Shown here in pieces: positions 25,171 through 33,961 of a stretch of 51,984 nt of DNA; within the stretch, counting starts at the first letter, position 1; each line of letters starts with the position of its first letter. The notes below the pieces were generated by a model. It was not told the DNA's origin, did no database searches, and saw only the letters and a list, made by a program, of their open reading frames with translations. Position numbers and translations under genes: made by a program. The stretch comes from an uncultured Acholeplasmatales bacterium (lineage in GTDB: Bacteria; Bacillota_I; Bacilli_A; Acholeplasmatales; UBA5453). The stretch spans positions 1-51,984 of the forward strand of contig CAKMJY010000012.1 of the NCBI GenBank assembly GCA_927433595.1, in the 5' to 3' direction.

Positions 25171-26628
25171 TTAATCTAAATAATAACCTTGATCATTCAG
25201 TTCATTCTGTAGCCAATCTTTACGCATCGTTAAATACGTCTTTAAATAGCTGATTTGTTTGGAATATGTATTCGCTTCTACCATTTCTTGTGGGTTTGGC
25301 CAAACATAGATGCCTAGGATATCCCACTTCTCGAAGTTTCTTATCGCGTGTGGGTATAGTTGACCAGATACATAATCAATTTCTGCAATAAACGCATCGA
25401 AGTGATTGTTCATTATGTCGTTAAAACGTGCGATAAAACGAGCTTCAAATGAGTCTTTTTGTATGAGTTTATAAAACCATGGGTTATAGTCAACCCAGTA
25501 GTTTTGATACGTATAGTCATAATAATCCCCATTACCACTTGAGATATCAAAATCCCATGATGGTCCCATCATGAGCTTTTGATCAAGGTCTTTAAATGCG
25601 AAGACACTTGAATAGCCAATATCCACTTGTTTAAAGAACTCTGCTAGGATGAAGTAATCGATGAAATTATCTGTATCAATATAGGTATCATAGGTATCTG
25701 TTTCAATCGATGCCAAGAAGTCATTTAAATAGGTTTTCATATAGGTTATTTTTGATGTCACAATTGCTTCAGGATAATCCTCGACATCAGGGCTTTTCAC
25801 TAAGAAGTATCGGTTATCTACGGTAAACCAGTTATAATTCTCGATGCCTTCTTTCCACATTCTATCTTCGGTTTCAAGTTCAATCAAAAACCCGCCTGAC
25901 GCTAAGTCTGATTCATCGATATTGAGTCTATTTTTGTCGACTTCGATTTGTTCAGTTAGTAAATAGACGCCACGATATGACCCGTTCAAATAGAGGTTCA
26001 CAAACCGTGTTTCTAACTGATGTCCAGTGTCTAAAAAGCCTGTCATAAAGTGTGCCATATAATTACGAATTAAAGATTTATCGTTGTATTCGGCAAGTAA
26101 CACATAGTCTTTCGCCTTTGCCATACCCAATAGTGATGTTCTTGAATCAAACTTGATTTTATAAGGTTTCTTTGGGTATTCCCATGAGGAATTACCTCGA
26201 CCTCTGATTTGCATCGACTGATTTGAAAGATTAAAAGGTTCTGACCCTTCTACGCTCACAAACCCTGCAACATAATCCTCTTTCGATGTAATATCATTGC
26301 CATCTAGTGTGGTGATATATAAATCATGGATGATTGGTGACTTTTTAATCAAGATGGTTTTATCGACGGTTAAATCTTTATAAGATACTTGTAGGGTAAT
26401 CACCGTATCTTTATTGAAATACGGATAAGGCAATATCCCTTCTAATAATTCGCCTTGGTAATGGTAAGTAACCACTTGTTGGTTCAAAGACGTTTCTAAA
26501 ACTAGGTCTTCAGTAATCTCACCAGGGATACTTTCTACAAAGTCAGAAAACACATTTTCGACTGTCTCACAAGCCGTTATGCCGAATGTTAAGAACAATA
26601 TTGATAGAGTTAATAGTAATTTTTTCAT
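25171..26628 (-). CDS. CotH-family protein, surface lipoprotein
   Basis: A 485-residue predicted lipoprotein. The signal peptide MKKLLLTLSILFLTFGITAC ends in a lipobox Cys, so it is anchored outside the membrane. After a region of about 100 residues the CotH domain follows: MQIRGRGNSSWEYPKKPYKIKF reads as the family's RGxxS...KKxyxiKfd block, then NLYLNGSYRGVYLLTEQIEVD, and GPSWDFDISSGN with the catalytic Asp pair. CotH proteins are atypical kinases that phosphorylate secreted proteins in spore formers; this organism group makes no spores, so the substrate is open. The start at 26628 fits the signal peptide and a GAGGT site. It is a single gene. Confidence 0.85.
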   Translation of the reverse strand: MKKLLLTLSILFLTFGITACETVENVFSDFVESIPGEITEDLVLETSLNQQVVTYHYQGELLEGILPYPYFNKDTVITLQVSYKDLTVDKTILIKKSPIIHDLYITTLDGNDITSKEDYVAGFVSVEGSEPFNLSNQSMQIRGRGNSSWEYPKKPYKIKFDSRTSLLGMAKAKDYVLLAEYNDKSLIRNYMAHFMTGFLDTGHQLETRFVNLYLNGSYRGVYLLTEQIEVDKNRLNIDESDLASGGFLIELETEDRMWKEGIENYNWFTVDNRYFLVKSPDVEDYPEAIVTSKITYMKTYLNDFLASIETDTYDTYIDTDNFIDYFILAEFFKQVDIGYSSVFAFKDLDQKLMMGPSWDFDISSGNGDYYDYTYQNYWVDYNPWFYKLIQKDSFEARFIARFNDIMNNHFDAFIAEIDYVSGQLYPHAIRNFEKWDILGIYVWPNPQEMVEANTYSKQISYLKTYLTMRKDWLQNELNDQGYYLD

Positions 26629-26646
26629 GTTTAATACCTCATGAAC

Positions 26647-26655
26647 ATTATAACA
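26647..26655 (-). promoter_or_regulatory. Extended -10 promoter of the CotH-like gene
   Basis: TGTTATAAT on the minus strand, 19 bp before the start codon; a weak TTGTTT-like -35 lies about 17 bp further up. Confidence 0.6.
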
Positions 26656-26672
26656 TCTATTTACGTTGAAAC

Positions 26673-26703
26673 AAAAAGGAAACAAATAAAGCTTGTTTCC
26701 TTC
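26673..26703 (-). terminator. Terminator of the gnd-zwf-cyclase operon
   Basis: AAGGAAACAA / TTGTTTCCTT, a perfect 10-bp stem with a 7-base loop, then TTTTTG on the minus strand. It lies 15 bp past the cyclase gene. Confidence 0.85.
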
Positions 26704-26717
26704 TTTGATATATGTGA

Positions 26718-27347
26718 TTATGTTGATGATTGCCCAATCAAAACTGCTCTGACGGGTGAGGCATCTAATCCTTTGAGTTTAAGCGGTAAGGCAATGAGGG
26801 TATAAGACCCCACACCAATATCTTTTAACCTTAAGCCTTCTAAAATGATGATATTTTTGGCCATTAAATGCTTATGGGTTGGATGGCCTTTTTGGCTACG
26901 CTCAACCCCAAGGGCATCAATACCAACGCCTTTAATGCCAATTTCACTTAAATAGATGGCAGCTGATTCAGCTAAAAACACGAATTCAGGGTTAAATTTA
27001 TCTTCTTGTGAATTTCTGGTTTTAAGGAGAATGAACTCATTTTTCTTAATACCTAAATGGACTAAATTCTCTTTTTCAATGCGTTCTAGTACATAGCTTA
27101 AATCTAGGACTCTAGCTTCACTAATATAATTGCTGATGACAGCTTCAGATGAGGTCGCGCCATCCTTTAACATGTGTAAGTTAAAATCGACATGTGTCCC
27201 AGAATGGACGTTCATGTGGATATCTGTTTCATAGTGTTCATTTTCAGTATGATTAGACACATTGATGAATCGAGGTTTTTTACTTTCTAAGTCTTTATAG
27301 ACAGGCATTTGTTCACTGATTTCCATTGAGATATCATAAATCTTCAT
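26718..27347 (-). CDS. Cyclase/formamidase-family metal hydrolase
   Basis: A 209-residue protein of the cyclase family (kynurenine formamidase-like, PF04199). The metal site HSGTHVDFNLH fits the family pattern HxGTHxDxPxH with Asn in place of Pro, and the later GIDALGVERS and HKHLMAKNIIILEGL segments match too. Family members hydrolyse amides, lactone-like rings and related bonds. No tryptophan-degrading genes are nearby. Instead it ends an operon with gnd and zwf, overlapping the zwf stop codon by one base, and no 6-phosphogluconolactonase gene is present here. A lactonase-like job is therefore an attractive guess, but only that. Confidence 0.82.
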   Translation of the reverse strand: MKIYDISMEISEQMPVYKDLESKKPRFINVSNHTENEHYETDIHMNVHSGTHVDFNLHMLKDGATSSEAVISNYISEARVLDLSYVLERIEKENLVHLGIKKNEFILLKTRNSQEDKFNPEFVFLAESAAIYLSEIGIKGVGIDALGVERSQKGHPTHKHLMAKNIIILEGLRLKDIGVGSYTLIALPLKLKGLDASPVRAVLIGQSST

Positions 27348-28708
27348 TAAAATGCCTCCTCTTTTTCGGTAATTAAATCGTATAAATCACTTGGTTTTTT
27401 ATAGATGGTTAACGGGATTTGTTTATCTTTGATGTCTTGTTTGATTTTATCAATGAATTGCCAAGATAGCTCAATTTCATCCCATCTCGTGAATAAGGAT
27501 TTATGGTGTTCAGTCATATCTAAGATGAGTTTTTCATAGGCTTCTGGCATGTTGCCCACTGCATTACATGCGATACAGTATTCTAAATCTACTTGTTCAA
27601 CGTCGTTTCTTAAGCCTGGGACTTTTGAGTTTAACGTCAAACTAATGCCATCGAGTGGGGCAATTTTAATATATAGTTTATTGGTTTTAAGTGGTAAATC
27701 CCATTTGTGTTGTTCAGGGGTTTCTTCAAACTCAATGATGATGACCGATTCTTTTTCTTCTAATGCTTTACCGGTCATTAAGTAAAATGGGACGCCTTTA
27801 AATCTAGGTGTATCCACAAAGGCTTTTAAGAAGACAAATGTTTCTGTTTTTGAGTCTTGATCAATATTGGGTTCATTTAAATACCCTTCATATTGACCAA
27901 TGACTAAGGATTTACGGTCGTATCTGAGTTTATCGAATACCTTGACCTTTTCATTCTTTAAGTCTTCACTTTGATAGCTTAATGGGACTTCCATGGCGAC
28001 CAAGGCAAGCATTTGAAGTAAGTGACTTTGAACCATGTCTTTGAGTGCACCTGAGGTATCATAATACCCAGCTCTGGATAAAATGGTGTCTGTCTCTTTA
28101 GCGATAATTTTGACATTTTTAATGGCGTGATTGTGCCATGAACCTTCAAATATTTTATTGGCAAAACGGACAGTTAAGATATTTTGAATCATTTCTTTCC
28201 CTAGATAATGATCGATTCGATATAACTGCTTTTCATCGAAATACTGCCATAATAGACCATTAATTTCTCTAGCAGATATTAAGTCTTGTCCAAATGGTTT
28301 TTCAAATGTGATAGAGGCATTTAAATCGCCTTTTGTTACTAAGTTGGATAAACCGATGTTTGAGGCAATACTGGTCAGTAAATCTGGTCCAACGGCTAAG
28401 TAAAATACACGTCTAGTTTCACCGTATGACTGAATTTTTTCATTTAATCTTTGATAGTCACTTAACGCATCAATATCTAGTTTAAAGTACTCTAAATTCG
28501 GTGCGATAAAATCGACATCGAATTTATGGGGTGAGTTTTTCTTCACAAAGTCTAAGTACTCTACTGTCTGATAGTTTCTTCTACCGATTGCGAGGACCAG
28601 TGTATCTTTTTCTAATAGTTTTTCTTCTAATAAACGCTTGATGGCAGGTAGTAGTTTTCTAATCGTAAGGTCACCTGTTGACCCAAAAATCGTGATGATA
28701 TTTCTCAT
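27347..28708 (-). CDS. zwf: Glucose-6-phosphate dehydrogenase
   Basis: A 453-residue enzyme oxidising glucose 6-phosphate to 6-phosphogluconolactone, the first step of the oxidative pentose phosphate branch. Seen: IFGSTGDLTIRKL (nucleotide-binding GxxGDL), FEKPFGQDL, the active-site RIDHYLGKEM with catalytic His, and NAVGNMPEAYE near the C-terminus. It is shorter than the usual 480-490 residues, mainly in loops; no key motif is missing. It overlaps gnd by 4 bp upstream and the cyclase gene by one base downstream. Confidence 0.93.
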   Translation of the reverse strand: MRNIITIFGSTGDLTIRKLLPAIKRLLEEKLLEKDTLVLAIGRRNYQTVEYLDFVKKNSPHKFDVDFIAPNLEYFKLDIDALSDYQRLNEKIQSYGETRRVFYLAVGPDLLTSIASNIGLSNLVTKGDLNASITFEKPFGQDLISAREINGLLWQYFDEKQLYRIDHYLGKEMIQNILTVRFANKIFEGSWHNHAIKNVKIIAKETDTILSRAGYYDTSGALKDMVQSHLLQMLALVAMEVPLSYQSEDLKNEKVKVFDKLRYDRKSLVIGQYEGYLNEPNIDQDSKTETFVFLKAFVDTPRFKGVPFYLMTGKALEEKESVIIIEFEETPEQHKWDLPLKTNKLYIKIAPLDGISLTLNSKVPGLRNDVEQVDLEYCIACNAVGNMPEAYEKLILDMTEHHKSLFTRWDEIELSWQFIDKIKQDIKDKQIPLTIYKKPSDLYDLITEKEEAF

Positions 28709-29598
28709 TTTTTATAAGTAGCGTGACCGCCAAATTCCTTTCTCATTGCGGCAACCACTTTTTCAGCAAACTTCTCATCGTCTTTTGATTTAAAGCGTGT
28801 GAATAAACTTGCAGTAATGGTTGGTAATGATACTTTTTTCTTTAAGGCTTCTTCGATCATCCACATACCTTCACCAGAATCATCGACTCTACCACTGATC
28901 TCATCTAATTTAGCATCTTTAGAAAAGGCATTTTGAATATACCCAATCAAAGCGGATTCGATGATAGACCCGTGATTCCATACAGCAGATAAGCCTTCAT
29001 AATCGATATCGTAACCGCTTTTGCTTAACAGTTCATACCCTTCACCAATGGCTTGCATCATCCCGTATTCAATGCCGTTATGAACCATTTTGACGTAGTG
29101 ACCTGATGCTGGTCCACCGACATGAATGTAGCCACCTTCAATGGCGATGCTTTCAAATAAATGGTTGACTTGTTTAATGACGTCAGGCTCGCCACCTACC
29201 ATCAAACAAGCACCGTGTCTTGCGCCATAAGTCCCACCTGATGTGCCGCAGTCGACAAAATCAATGCCATCTGCTTTTAAGGTTTGATAGCGTCTTAATG
29301 AATCATTAAAGTTTGAGTTACCGGCATCAATGATGATATCACCAAGTTGTAAGAATGGTTTGACTTGTGTGATGACACTTTCCGTGATTGGTCCTGCTGG
29401 GACCATTAAAAAGACCACTTTTTGGTCTTTTCCTTCCAGTAGCGCTTCAAGGGTATCCACCACTTGAATGCCTTCTTTTTTTGCGAGTTGTTTTTGTGTA
29501 TCATTTAAATCAAATGCTAACACATCGAATTTGTTATCTTTCATATTTAAGGCAAGATTAAATCCCATCTTACCTAAGCCAATTAATCTAATTTTCAT
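28705..29598 (-). CDS. gnd: 6-phosphogluconate dehydrogenase (decarboxylating), short form
   Basis: A 297-residue enzyme of the short, YqeC-like class that converts 6-phosphogluconate to ribulose 5-phosphate, CO2 and NAD(P)H. Seen: IGLGKMGFNLALNM (Rossmann loop), FDLN ending the second strand (Asp favours NAD), DAGNSN, DCGTSGGTYGARHG, GPASGHYVKMVHNGIEY with the catalytic Lys, and VDDSGEGMW. The frame opens at 29610, but ATG 29598 has GGAGG 5 nt upstream. It is first in the gnd-zwf-cyclase operon. Confidence 0.93.
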   Translation of the reverse strand: MKIRLIGLGKMGFNLALNMKDNKFDVLAFDLNDTQKQLAKKEGIQVVDTLEALLEGKDQKVVFLMVPAGPITESVITQVKPFLQLGDIIIDAGNSNFNDSLRRYQTLKADGIDFVDCGTSGGTYGARHGACLMVGGEPDVIKQVNHLFESIAIEGGYIHVGGPASGHYVKMVHNGIEYGMMQAIGEGYELLSKSGYDIDYEGLSAVWNHGSIIESALIGYIQNAFSKDAKLDEISGRVDDSGEGMWMIEEALKKKVSLPTITASLFTRFKSKDDEKFAEKVVAAMRKEFGGHATYKK

Positions 29599-29626
29599 AA
29601 AATCCTCCAATTACTTTGATAGTCTA

Positions 29627-29635
29627 ATTATATCA
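29627..29635 (-). promoter_or_regulatory. Extended -10 promoter of the gnd operon
   Basis: TGATATAAT on the minus strand, 29 bp before the gnd start; the same nonamer precedes pfkA. No clear -35 is needed for this class. Confidence 0.6.
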
Positions 29636-29728
29636 TGATTGATTCTATTTATAGATAAACTTGCCTAGTGTTTAAAGGCTATTTTACGATATCTTATGAT
29701 AAAATATCTTTAGAAAGTAGGTTTTCTT

Positions 29729-30742
29729 ATGATAAAAATGAATAATGTATCTGTCATCACACTAGATGGTGTTAAAGAAAAGAGCATTTGGATAGAGGAT
29801 AATCTCATTAAAGAAATTTCGGATAAACCTTATGAAGACGGTTTAAGTTTTGGTGGTTTAACCTACTTAATGCCTGGTTTAATTGATTTATATGTCGGTG
29901 GGTTTCAACATAACGCATTTAACCAAGCCAACATTCAAGTGTGTGAACAAATTGTAGAAAATATCCAACAAACGGGTGTCACGTCTATGCTTGCCTTAGT
30001 AGATACCCAAGGTGAGTTAGATAAAAAGATGCTTGCCATAGATTACTACCAAAAAAGAAAAAGCGAACTAGCCGCTAATATTTTAGGGTTGCACTTAGAT
30101 GGACCCTATTTAAATGATGATGTCACACCATCTATCGCAGGGTTTAGAACGTATGAAGATATGACGAAAACATATATCAGAATGATATCACTTAACTTGA
30201 GGGAACAAAAATCAGTTGATCTCATAAAGTACTTAAAAGCCAAGCACATCATCCCAACCTTGAGTACACACTTTAAATCATATGGTCAGTTTGTAGAAGC
30301 AACGTCAAACGGCTTAAGTGTTTCTAGTTATAAAACGCTTCAAACACCCATGTCTTTAAATCCACTGGGTAGTCTAGGAGCAACCTTACTTTATGATGAG
30401 GTCTTTCAAACCATCAACGATGATTTGAGTAGCGTGTCTAAAGAAGCCCTTGAGCTCATTTATAGAAGTAAAGGACCATTTGGATTAATTTTAACTGCGA
30501 TGCATGATAAAGGCTATCAAAATATGAACTTAACCATCAAAAATATCATGGCTTGGTTGAATATTTCCTTAGTTGAGATTACCTGGATGGCATCTTATAA
30601 TCCTGCTAGACTCTTAGGTGTATCCAAAGTAAAAGGTTCTGTTGAAGTTGGTAAAGATGCTGACTTAGTATTACTGAATGAAGATTATGAACCGATCATG
30701 GTCATCATTGATGGTAAAATCACATATCAAAATCAAATGTAA
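29729..30742 (+). CDS. NagA-like amidohydrolase, catalytic residues lost
   Basis: A 337-residue protein with the layout of N-acetylglucosamine-6-phosphate deacetylase: short beta domain, PGLIDL strand, central barrel, and a C-terminal NPARLLG...KGSVEVGKDADLVLL block typical of amidohydrolases. The catalytic positions are gone. The HxH after PGxxD reads LYVGG; HLEGP is HLDGP (Asp124); the histidine blocks GHS and HxxNAM read STHFKSY and LQTPMS; and the TDA catalytic Asp block reads LTAMHD. It is unlikely to deacetylate GlcNAc-6-P the usual way and may be a binding or regulatory relative. The AGTAGGT site supports the start. It stands alone with a strong terminator. Confidence 0.75.
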   Translation: MIKMNNVSVITLDGVKEKSIWIEDNLIKEISDKPYEDGLSFGGLTYLMPGLIDLYVGGFQHNAFNQANIQVCEQIVENIQQTGVTSMLALVDTQGELDKKMLAIDYYQKRKSELAANILGLHLDGPYLNDDVTPSIAGFRTYEDMTKTYIRMISLNLREQKSVDLIKYLKAKHIIPTLSTHFKSYGQFVEATSNGLSVSSYKTLQTPMSLNPLGSLGATLLYDEVFQTINDDLSSVSKEALELIYRSKGPFGLILTAMHDKGYQNMNLTIKNIMAWLNISLVEITWMASYNPARLLGVSKVKGSVEVGKDADLVLLNEDYEPIMVIIDGKITYQNQM

Positions 30743-30744
30743 CA

Positions 30745-30788
30745 AGGCGCATAAAGTGTTTATTTGAGCACTTTATGCGTTTTTTCAT
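30745..30788 (+). terminator. Terminator of the NagA-like gene
   Basis: CGCATAAAGTG / CACTTTATGCG, a perfect 11-bp stem with a 10-base loop, followed by TTTTTTC. Confidence 0.88.
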
Positions 30789-30822
30789 GCAAAAAAAGCA
30801 CAACCCAAATGGATTGTGCTTA
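30789..30822 (-). terminator. Terminator for the RDD-like gene
   Basis: AAGCACAA / TTGTGCTT, an 8-bp stem with a 10-base loop, then seven Ts on the minus strand. It lies about 37 bp past the stop codon of the leftward gene. Confidence 0.75.
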
Positions 30823-30858
30823 AATATGGTCGTTCATTTGATCAAAATGGATGTGTGA

Positions 30859-31281
30859 TCAAATCGCTTTTTTCTTTGAATCATCAACTATTTTCGTCTG
30901 AGTGAATTGATCAATATGAGCGTAATAAGCTTGGATATCACGAATCAATATTGGATGTTTTGATTCCAATAATCGTCTTATTACTAAATTATATAGTAAA
31001 AGTTTCTTCGAGGTTATAGGGGTGACGATTTTAATCTTGTAAAAACGTTTGCCTAGACTAGACTGAAATAGAAAATCTTGAGTGAAGAAAAATAGACCTA
31101 ATGACGCAATTACAGTGAAAATAGCTATCCCTCTAAGATTCTCTCTCGTTTCTAGAATTGAACCTAAAATCACTATTAATATAAATCCGGGTACAAAAAC
31201 TATGGCAGCATCAAAATTTATACTCTTTTTGTAACGCTTAAAAACTTCCGAATTGATTAGATCATGCTTTTTCCTAGACAT
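30859..31281 (-). CDS. RDD-like small membrane protein
   Basis: A 140-residue protein with two clear membrane helices (AAIVFVPGFILIVILG and IAIFTVIASLGLFFF) and a following SLGKRFYKIKIV segment, which is how RDD-family proteins look after their second helix (the GKR...ikvv part). The first Asp of RDD (FDAAIVF) is present in helix 1. The C-terminal 40 residues are basic and soluble. RDD proteins are poorly understood, and some are Na+ antiporters. It is co-transcribed with the aminotransferase gene just upstream (21-bp gap) and has an AAGGAG site. Confidence 0.6.
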   Translation of the reverse strand: MSRKKHDLINSEVFKRYKKSINFDAAIVFVPGFILIVILGSILETRENLRGIAIFTVIASLGLFFFTQDFLFQSSLGKRFYKIKIVTPITSKKLLLYNLVIRRLLESKHPILIRDIQAYYAHIDQFTQTKIVDDSKKKAI

Positions 31282-31302
31282 AAACGCTCCTTGAAAACAA
31301 TA

Positions 31303-32532
31303 CTATTGTAGATGTGCTTTTATTATTTCTGGTAACCCTTTGATTTCTTTTAATGATATCGCCGCAACCGCTACTCTAATGGCATTCGATAATGGAATCA
31401 CAAAGATATCTTTTGTCATTAAAGATTGATATGTCTTTTGTGGGTGTTGACAAGGAATGGTAATAAAGAACCCTTCTTTGTAAGGGTACATCTTTAATCC
31501 AACCTCATTCGCTTCTACTAAAAATGCATGTGCACGTGCTTGTAATAAACTTCTGACTGCTTTTAATTCTTCTATGAAAGTCATTCTTAGAGTGTCATCT
31601 TGATCGAGTGCAGTCATGATATGAATAGGTGTGGTTGGTGGACAGCTCCAAGTGCTTCTTGCTTTATAAAGGCTTATGCGTGAGAACTCTTCAATGAGTA
31701 CACCGTTTCTACTAAAACCAATGAGTGCGCCACCTCTTAAGCCGTATACACCAAACGTTTTTGATGCGCTAAAACAAACGGCAACCAGTAAGTCAGATTC
31801 TATTGCTAAGAAGTGTTCAAAACGGTTTCTGGTTAAACTGTAATCCGTATCTGCATAATCGAGATAAGCAATATCATAGATCAAGATAACTGGATGGGAT
31901 TTTGCTTGTAAGTCTAGGTATGCAATGATCGATTGTAGCTCAGTTTTAGATAATGAATAACCAGTCGGATTTTGTGAGGGGTCATTTAATAAAACAACTA
32001 ACTTGCCTGTCTTGTTTAATACATCAAGTGCCTTTTCTTTAAAACCCGAAAGATTGAAGTGGTCACCCTCAAATAATGGGTAGGTATCATAGGTCGCTTT
32101 AGTCTGACCAATGATGGCTTGATAATTGCTCCAATGGATATCAGGGATTAATACGATATCGTCTTCATTCGTATAATTAGATAGTATATTGGATAATGCG
32201 CCACTCGCACCAGGGGTAGCGAGTGAGGTCATATGAAAATGCGATTCTAATGCTGCTCTTTTATCTTTGAAAACCCAGTTTCTGACGGCATTTTGAAAGT
32301 CTTTACCACCATCGACTGGTGGGTATGCACGCAGTTTTTGTGAATCTAGGTTACATCTTAGTGTTTCAATCGATTCAAATGCGAGTAGTTTGCCTTGTTC
32401 ATCCAAAAGCGCACCGATGGTCGCATCTATCGCTTCCGGATGTTCTTTTTTTCTACTTTTCGCACTGGATGCAATCGTTAAGATGTCATCACCTAAATGG
32501 AAGGTGTCTGTAAAAGCATTTGCATATTTCAT
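31303..32532 (-). CDS. Class I/II aminotransferase
   Basis: A 409-residue PLP enzyme of fold type I, nearest to aspartate/aromatic aminotransferases. Seen: GASGALSNI (phosphate loop), DPSQNPTGYSLS with the Asn-Pro pair, LIYDIAYLDY (Asp/Tyr contact PLP) and SASKTFGVYGLRGGALIG with the Schiff-base Lys and phosphate-binding Arg. The substrate cannot be read from the sequence; aspartate or aromatic amino acids are likely. It has an AAGGAG site 6 nt before the ATG. A hairpin upstream separates it from the PHP phosphatase gene. Confidence 0.88.
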   Translation of the reverse strand: MKYANAFTDTFHLGDDILTIASSAKSRKKEHPEAIDATIGALLDEQGKLLAFESIETLRCNLDSQKLRAYPPVDGGKDFQNAVRNWVFKDKRAALESHFHMTSLATPGASGALSNILSNYTNEDDIVLIPDIHWSNYQAIIGQTKATYDTYPLFEGDHFNLSGFKEKALDVLNKTGKLVVLLNDPSQNPTGYSLSKTELQSIIAYLDLQAKSHPVILIYDIAYLDYADTDYSLTRNRFEHFLAIESDLLVAVCFSASKTFGVYGLRGGALIGFSRNGVLIEEFSRISLYKARSTWSCPPTTPIHIMTALDQDDTLRMTFIEELKAVRSLLQARAHAFLVEANEVGLKMYPYKEGFFITIPCQHPQKTYQSLMTKDIFVIPLSNAIRVAVAAISLKEIKGLPEIIKAHLQ

Positions 32533-32553
32533 ATTTTTCTCCTTAAAATAGAT

Positions 32554-32576
32554 AAAGCCAGCAGGGTGCTGGCTTA
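32554..32576 (-). terminator. Hairpin at the end of the PHP phosphatase gene
   Basis: AGCCAGCA / TGCTGGCT, an 8-bp stem with a 3-base loop that includes the stop codon; the T-run after it on the minus strand is interrupted (TTTATC). It may be a partial terminator between the kinase/phosphatase operon and the aminotransferase gene. Confidence 0.5.
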
Positions 32577-33269
32577 TGCTTTAATTGAATCTAGGATCTT
32601 CTTTTGGTTCTCATAGAAGATTTGATCAGCATAGACTTTGCCATACTTCTTTAAGACTTTTTGATATGCTTTTTTTAAGTTTGGTTTACGGTCTGTTAAG
32701 TTATGACAATCGGATGCCACATAATCGACTAATGATTCTTTTAGTAGATAGTGTATTAATTTTCTTCTTCTAAACCCTTCAAGTCCATAAAGCGAGGCTG
32801 CGTTGATTTGAATTTGACCACCGGTTCTTTTAATAGAATGATAGTCAGATTTTTTCAAATAAGGATAGCGTTCAATATGGGCAACGATTGGTTTTAATTT
32901 TAACACCTTTAAATTGAAGACGGTTTCTTCAATCGATTGTTCGTGTGTGGTTGAAAACTCTACTAACGTATAAGTCGTGTGGTCAAACGCCAAGGTATCT
33001 TTTAAGTCTAATAATTGATCTTTAAAGTAAACTTCTTTGCCTAAGTATAAGTTAATTGGTAAGTTTTCTTCAGTCACCGCTTGTTTTAGCCTTGAAAAAG
33101 TCTCTTCGATGTAATTCGTTTTCTCGATATTATGTCTTTTGAAGTGCGGGGTTAAGATGACATCTGTCACACCAATGAGAACTTGTTGTCTTAACATCAA
33201 GAGTGCCATATCCATATCCTTAGCCCCATCATCTACGCCTGGTAGAATATGGGTATGGATATCAATCAT
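32574..33269 (-). CDS. PHP-type protein-tyrosine phosphatase (CpsB/YwqE family)
   Basis: A 231-residue metal-dependent phosphatase of the PHP fold that removes phosphate from BY-kinases. Seen: MIDIHTHILPGVDDGAK (metal-binding HxH and Asp), ILTPHFKR, KEVYFK, PIVAHIERY (His, Glu) and VASDCHNL (Asp, His). The frame opens further up, but ATG 33269 gives the exact family N-terminus; no ribosome binding site precedes it. Its start overlaps the end of the kinase gene by 8 bp, so it probably depends on translation of that gene. Confidence 0.88.
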   Translation of the reverse strand: MIDIHTHILPGVDDGAKDMDMALLMLRQQVLIGVTDVILTPHFKRHNIEKTNYIEETFSRLKQAVTEENLPINLYLGKEVYFKDQLLDLKDTLAFDHTTYTLVEFSTTHEQSIEETVFNLKVLKLKPIVAHIERYPYLKKSDYHSIKRTGGQIQINAASLYGLEGFRRRKLIHYLLKESLVDYVASDCHNLTDRKPNLKKAYQKVLKKYGKVYADQIFYENQKKILDSIKA

Positions 33270-33960
33270 AGTACTTATAAGTGTAACCGTAGCGGTTGCC
33301 TTTATTGACACGGTCTTGTGTCATGGCGATACCGATGATTGGCACATTGTTTCTCGTTAAACTTGTAATCGCTTCTTTGACCATCGATTTTCTACCTTGC
33401 CCATGAGCAACGACGAAAATGATGCCATCTGCTACTTTATTGACTAATAGGGCATCAGATACAACAATGACTGGTGGGGTATCTAATAAGATATAATCGT
33501 ATTCTTGTTTTAATTCATTGAATAAGTCTTGAAGTTTTTGAGATTGTAAGACTTGAACGACGGATGTGGTCTTTTCACCACTGATGATAAAGTCAACTTT
33601 ATCTTCAGAGTGTTGAATTAGATCTTTCTTTTCAATCTTTCCTAATAAATAATCGGTTAACCCTAATTTATTGATGACAGAGAATATGCGATTAATCTTT
33701 GGTCTTCTTAAATCTAGGTCAACCATTAATACTTTTTTCCCTCTTTGGGCTAGTAAGTATGCAACATTCGAGATTAAGGTTGTTTTACCTTCAGCTTGCA
33801 TGCTGGATGTAAATTGAATGACTTTATATTTTTGATCAATATTGGCATATTCTAAATTGACAATGAGTTTTTGAAGTGATTCTGTGACATAGGAATTTGG
33901 TGCTTCTTTGGCAATTAGGAACCCATAATTGTCTGCTGTTTTTTTGGTAAATAATTTCAT
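33262..33960 (-). CDS. BY-type protein-tyrosine kinase (CpsD/YwqD family)
   Basis: A 232-residue cytosolic tyrosine kinase. Walker A SSMQAEGKTT, Walker A' VLMVDLDLRRP and Walker B YDYILLDTPP are all present. The C-terminus ends in a tyrosine cluster (NRYGYTYKYYD), the usual site of autophosphorylation. In Gram-positive bacteria such a kinase needs a separate membrane activator, which is the Wzz-like protein encoded one base upstream. It controls polysaccharide chain length or export in other species; no such genes are in this window. Confidence 0.92.
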   Translation of the reverse strand: MKLFTKKTADNYGFLIAKEAPNSYVTESLQKLIVNLEYANIDQKYKVIQFTSSMQAEGKTTLISNVAYLLAQRGKKVLMVDLDLRRPKINRIFSVINKLGLTDYLLGKIEKKDLIQHSEDKVDFIISGEKTTSVVQVLQSQKLQDLFNELKQEYDYILLDTPPVIVVSDALLVNKVADGIIFVVAHGQGRKSMVKEAITSLTRNNVPIIGIAMTQDRVNKGNRYGYTYKYYD

Positions 33961-33961
33961 A

